Assembly: GCA_002781125.1 (NCBI GenBank)
Contig: PETJ01000052.1
Location: 1-7,601, forward strand
Length of the DNA: 7,601 nucleotides
From: Candidatus Nealsonbacteria bacterium CG01_land_8_20_14_3_00_12
Lineage (GTDB): Bacteria; Patescibacteriota; Minisyncoccia; Minisyncoccales; PETJ01
Direction: 5' to 3'
A model generated the notes under the pieces. It saw only the letters and a list, made by a program, of their open reading frames with translations, had not been told where the DNA came from and ran no database searches. Shown here piece after piece: positions 6,360-7,601 of this stretch. The translations under genes were made by a program, and so were the position numbers. The first letter of the stretch is position 1. The number at the start of each line of letters is the position of its first letter.

Positions 6360-7313
6360 TCACTTCCTGTCAAGCCGCGATATTCGAATTAACCCTGAAC
6401 AGGGAATAATTTCTATTCCTCTTTTTTCCAATCCATCAAAAAATAGATTCATTCCTAAAGAATCAGAAGACATATGGCCGGCGATAACTACATTAATGTT
6501 AGCCGCTTCGGCTTCTTTTTTAGATTCTTCCTGCATATGCATTCCAATTATCGTTCCGATGCCAGCTTGAGCCATTTTTTCGTAAATTTTCGGTCCGGGC
6601 TCTGTCCCGCCAGTAAGTTCAGTGACGGCAATTTTACCACATCGATTTTCTGGATTGCCAGTAAAAATTTTAGGACCAGCGCCAATCTTTATAGCTTCCT
6701 TATATTCCGGAACCTCTTTTAACAAACTCATTAAATCCTCAATCCTTTCCGGGTTTTCTTTTCCAATTAAGTCTTTTATAAATTTAGCTGCTAAATTGTC
6801 GCAAGGAGTATGAGAATTCATTAAACTAAATCCTAAAAGCTTAGCAGTATCGACTGTTCTTTGATGATTAATTGCATTAACTCCCCGAGCGACTTCGGAA
6901 ATTCTTTCCTTCATTAAGCCCTCAGCAATATTTATTGGCACTCCATAATAATTTAAAACATCGCATTGGAGATCCATCACATCGGCTAAATGAGCCAATC
7001 CTTTTCCCAGCGGATGGTGGGCAATAATTAAATCTATTCCGCCAATTTCTTTGGCTAATAAAAGTTCGGCTGGTTCAATATCAATGCCAGCTAAAACCTT
7101 TTTTACCTCAGTATCTTGAGCTATATGATAAATTCTTGAGTCCAAATAGGGATTTTCCAGAGCCTCCTTGTCAAACTCTTCTTTTTCTTTTTCCGAAAGC
7201 TTCTCATATTTTTCCTTTTTTCTTTTTAAAAGTTTTTCAATCCCTTCTCTCCCCCGGAAATCGACCTCAATTCCCATTTTTATTGCTAAGTTGTAAATTT
7301 CGTTGATTTTCAT
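6360..7313 (-). CDS. NIF3/DUF34-family metal-binding protein
   Basis: A 317-residue cytoplasmic protein of the NIF3 (NGG1p-interacting factor 3-like, YbgI/YqfO) family. Its biochemical role is unsettled despite frequent annotation as a GTP cyclohydrolase. The expected dinuclear-metal ligands are visible with the family spacing: HH at 99-100 in DLIIAHHPLG, H168 and D172 in SHTPCDN, and H280 in VVIAGHMSSD. The last acidic ligand, usually Glu four residues after that His, is D284 here. The core begins near residue 73 (VLAGIDIEPAE). The preceding 70 residues form a lysine/glutamate-rich helical extension (about 25-55) not found in short family members. Start ATG 7313 overlaps the stop of the upstream 48-residue gene as ATGA, and the downstream hairpin at 6284-6306 probably ends this unit. 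Confidence 0.9.
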   Translation of the reverse strand: MKINEIYNLAIKMGIEVDFRGREGIEKLLKRKKEKYEKLSEKEKEEFDKEALENPYLDSRIYHIAQDTEVKKVLAGIDIEPAELLLAKEIGGIDLIIAHHPLGKGLAHLADVMDLQCDVLNYYGVPINIAEGLMKERISEVARGVNAINHQRTVDTAKLLGFSLMNSHTPCDNLAAKFIKDLIGKENPERIEDLMSLLKEVPEYKEAIKIGAGPKIFTGNPENRCGKIAVTELTGGTEPGPKIYEKMAQAGIGTIIGMHMQEESKKEAEAANINVVIAGHMSSDSLGMNLFFDGLEKRGIEIIPCSGLIRISRLDRK

Positions 7314-7456
7314 ACTTTCTCTTTGATTTTTATTAAATATTTTTTATATAATTCATTTATTAATCCCTCTTGTTCTTTTATATCCAAAACTTCTCGGCGA
7401 ATCCGCGCCTTCTCTCGACGAATAAATTTTCTGATGCTCTGAGGCATTCTTTTCAT
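7310..7456 (-). CDS. Small basic protein, 48 residues, function unknown
   Basis: A short gene ending in ATGA overlap with the NIF3-family gene. Its peptide opens MKRMPQSIRKFIRREKARIR and continues as a charged helix (EVLDIKEQEGLINELYKKY) with a lysine-rich tail. The regular charged composition, the exact 4-bp overlap and the lack of stops argue that it is real. A second ATG three codons in (7447) would give a 45-residue form beginning MPQSIRKF, which may be the true start; no clear Shine-Dalgarno precedes either. There is no membrane segment or zinc-binding cysteine. The arginine-rich N-terminal half suggests nucleic-acid or ribosome contact, which is inference. I do not recognise the family with certainty. 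Confidence 0.7.
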   Translation of the reverse strand: MKRMPQSIRKFIRREKARIRREVLDIKEQEGLINELYKKYLIKIKEKV

Positions 7457-7488
7457 GAAACACACTATTTAAATTTCGAACTTTAAAC

Positions 7489-7530
7489 ATTAGAATTTGT
7501 TTAGAAATTAGAAATTTGGAATTAGAAATT
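7489..7530. repeat. AT-rich short repeat (four copies of (A/T)TTAGAA(A/T)TT)
   Basis: Four near-identical ten-base units lie at 7489-7498 (ATTAGAATTT), 7500-7509 (TTTAGAAATT), 7507-7516 and 7521-7530 (both ATTAGAAATT). They sit in the spacer between the truncated gene at the right end and the 48-residue gene. Translated on the minus strand they give an S-N-S-K-F-L-I-S-K-like peptide, which I consider an artefact. Similar AT-rich intergenic repeats occur in small-genome candidate-phylum bacteria; this last point is from memory. Confidence 0.5.
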
Positions 7531-7538
7531 TTCACTTA

Positions 7539-7601
7539 TTACTCTCCTTTAATTACTGCTAATGGCACAAGTTTTGCCACTTTTTTTGACAAACCGGCGT
7601 T
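7539..7601 (-). CDS. C-terminal end of an unidentified protein (cut by the window edge)
   Basis: Reading in from the right edge, 20 codons are open and end in a double stop TAATAA (7541-7536). The tail reads SKKVAKLVPLAVIKGE, a plausible soluble protein end with normal composition. It is too short to assign a family. The frame is on the same strand as all other genes here, and the next gene starts about 80 bp later. Confidence 0.4.
   Translation of the reverse strand, partial: NAGLSKKVAKLVPLAVIKGE

Noticed and set aside
6304..6813. Plus-strand open frames over the NIF3-family gene
   Set aside because: They are antisense to a gene with intact metal-binding motifs and look like shadows.
7353..7535. 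GTG-started 60-codon minus-strand frame with GGAGAG eight bases upstream
   Set aside because: Its first third is a translation of the AT-rich short repeat, and the rest overlaps the better-supported 48-residue gene in another frame with unnatural composition. The GGAGAG may be part of the preceding gene's end.
7563..7578. TGGCA/TGCCA inverted repeat near the right edge
   Set aside because: Only five paired bases, lies inside coding sequence and has no T run placed to act as a terminator.

Overview
This is an AT-rich window in which every supportable gene lies on the minus strand, so transcription runs from high to low coordinates. The MetK is of the bacterial type. It sits beside DUF763, a presenilin-type protease and compact ATGA gene overlaps, and most starts have no Shine-Dalgarno sequence. 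That combination suggests a small-genome bacterium of the Candidate Phyla Radiation (Patescibacteria). This is an inference from gene content and style, not a taxonomic proof; the archaeal-flavoured families (DUF763, A22 protease) are also found in such bacteria.

Layout, in transcription order. Right end (7601-6360): the last 20 codons of an unidentified gene, an AT-rich intergenic repeat, a basic 48-residue protein, and a NIF3/DUF34-family metalloprotein coupled to it by an ATGA overlap. A hairpin with a T tract (6284-6306) closes this block. Middle (6273-3444): a sugar-1-phosphate nucleotidyltransferase with a C-terminal beta-helix-like section, a short palindromic spacer, then a GT-B glycosyltransferase. 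One plausibly makes a sugar nucleotide and the other uses it. A 122-bp spacer follows, packed with inverted repeats and a terminator-like hairpin. Left end (3321-1): DUF763, then MetK (S-adenosylmethionine synthase), then a presenilin/signal-peptide-peptidase-like membrane protease, then the first 19 codons of a probable family-4 uracil-DNA glycosylase. DUF763/metK and protease/glycosylase are joined by ATGA overlaps.

The least explained parts are three. One is the metK-protease junction (909-1029), where an ATGA-coupled small frame, an open upstream extension of the protease frame and a slippery-looking G AAA AAG coincide. Another is the palindromic repeat cluster at 3366-3433. The third is the leader region before the nucleotidyltransferase, which holds an SD-preceded six-codon minigene followed by a terminator-like hairpin. 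I see no RNA genes, CRISPR array, transposon or phage signature.
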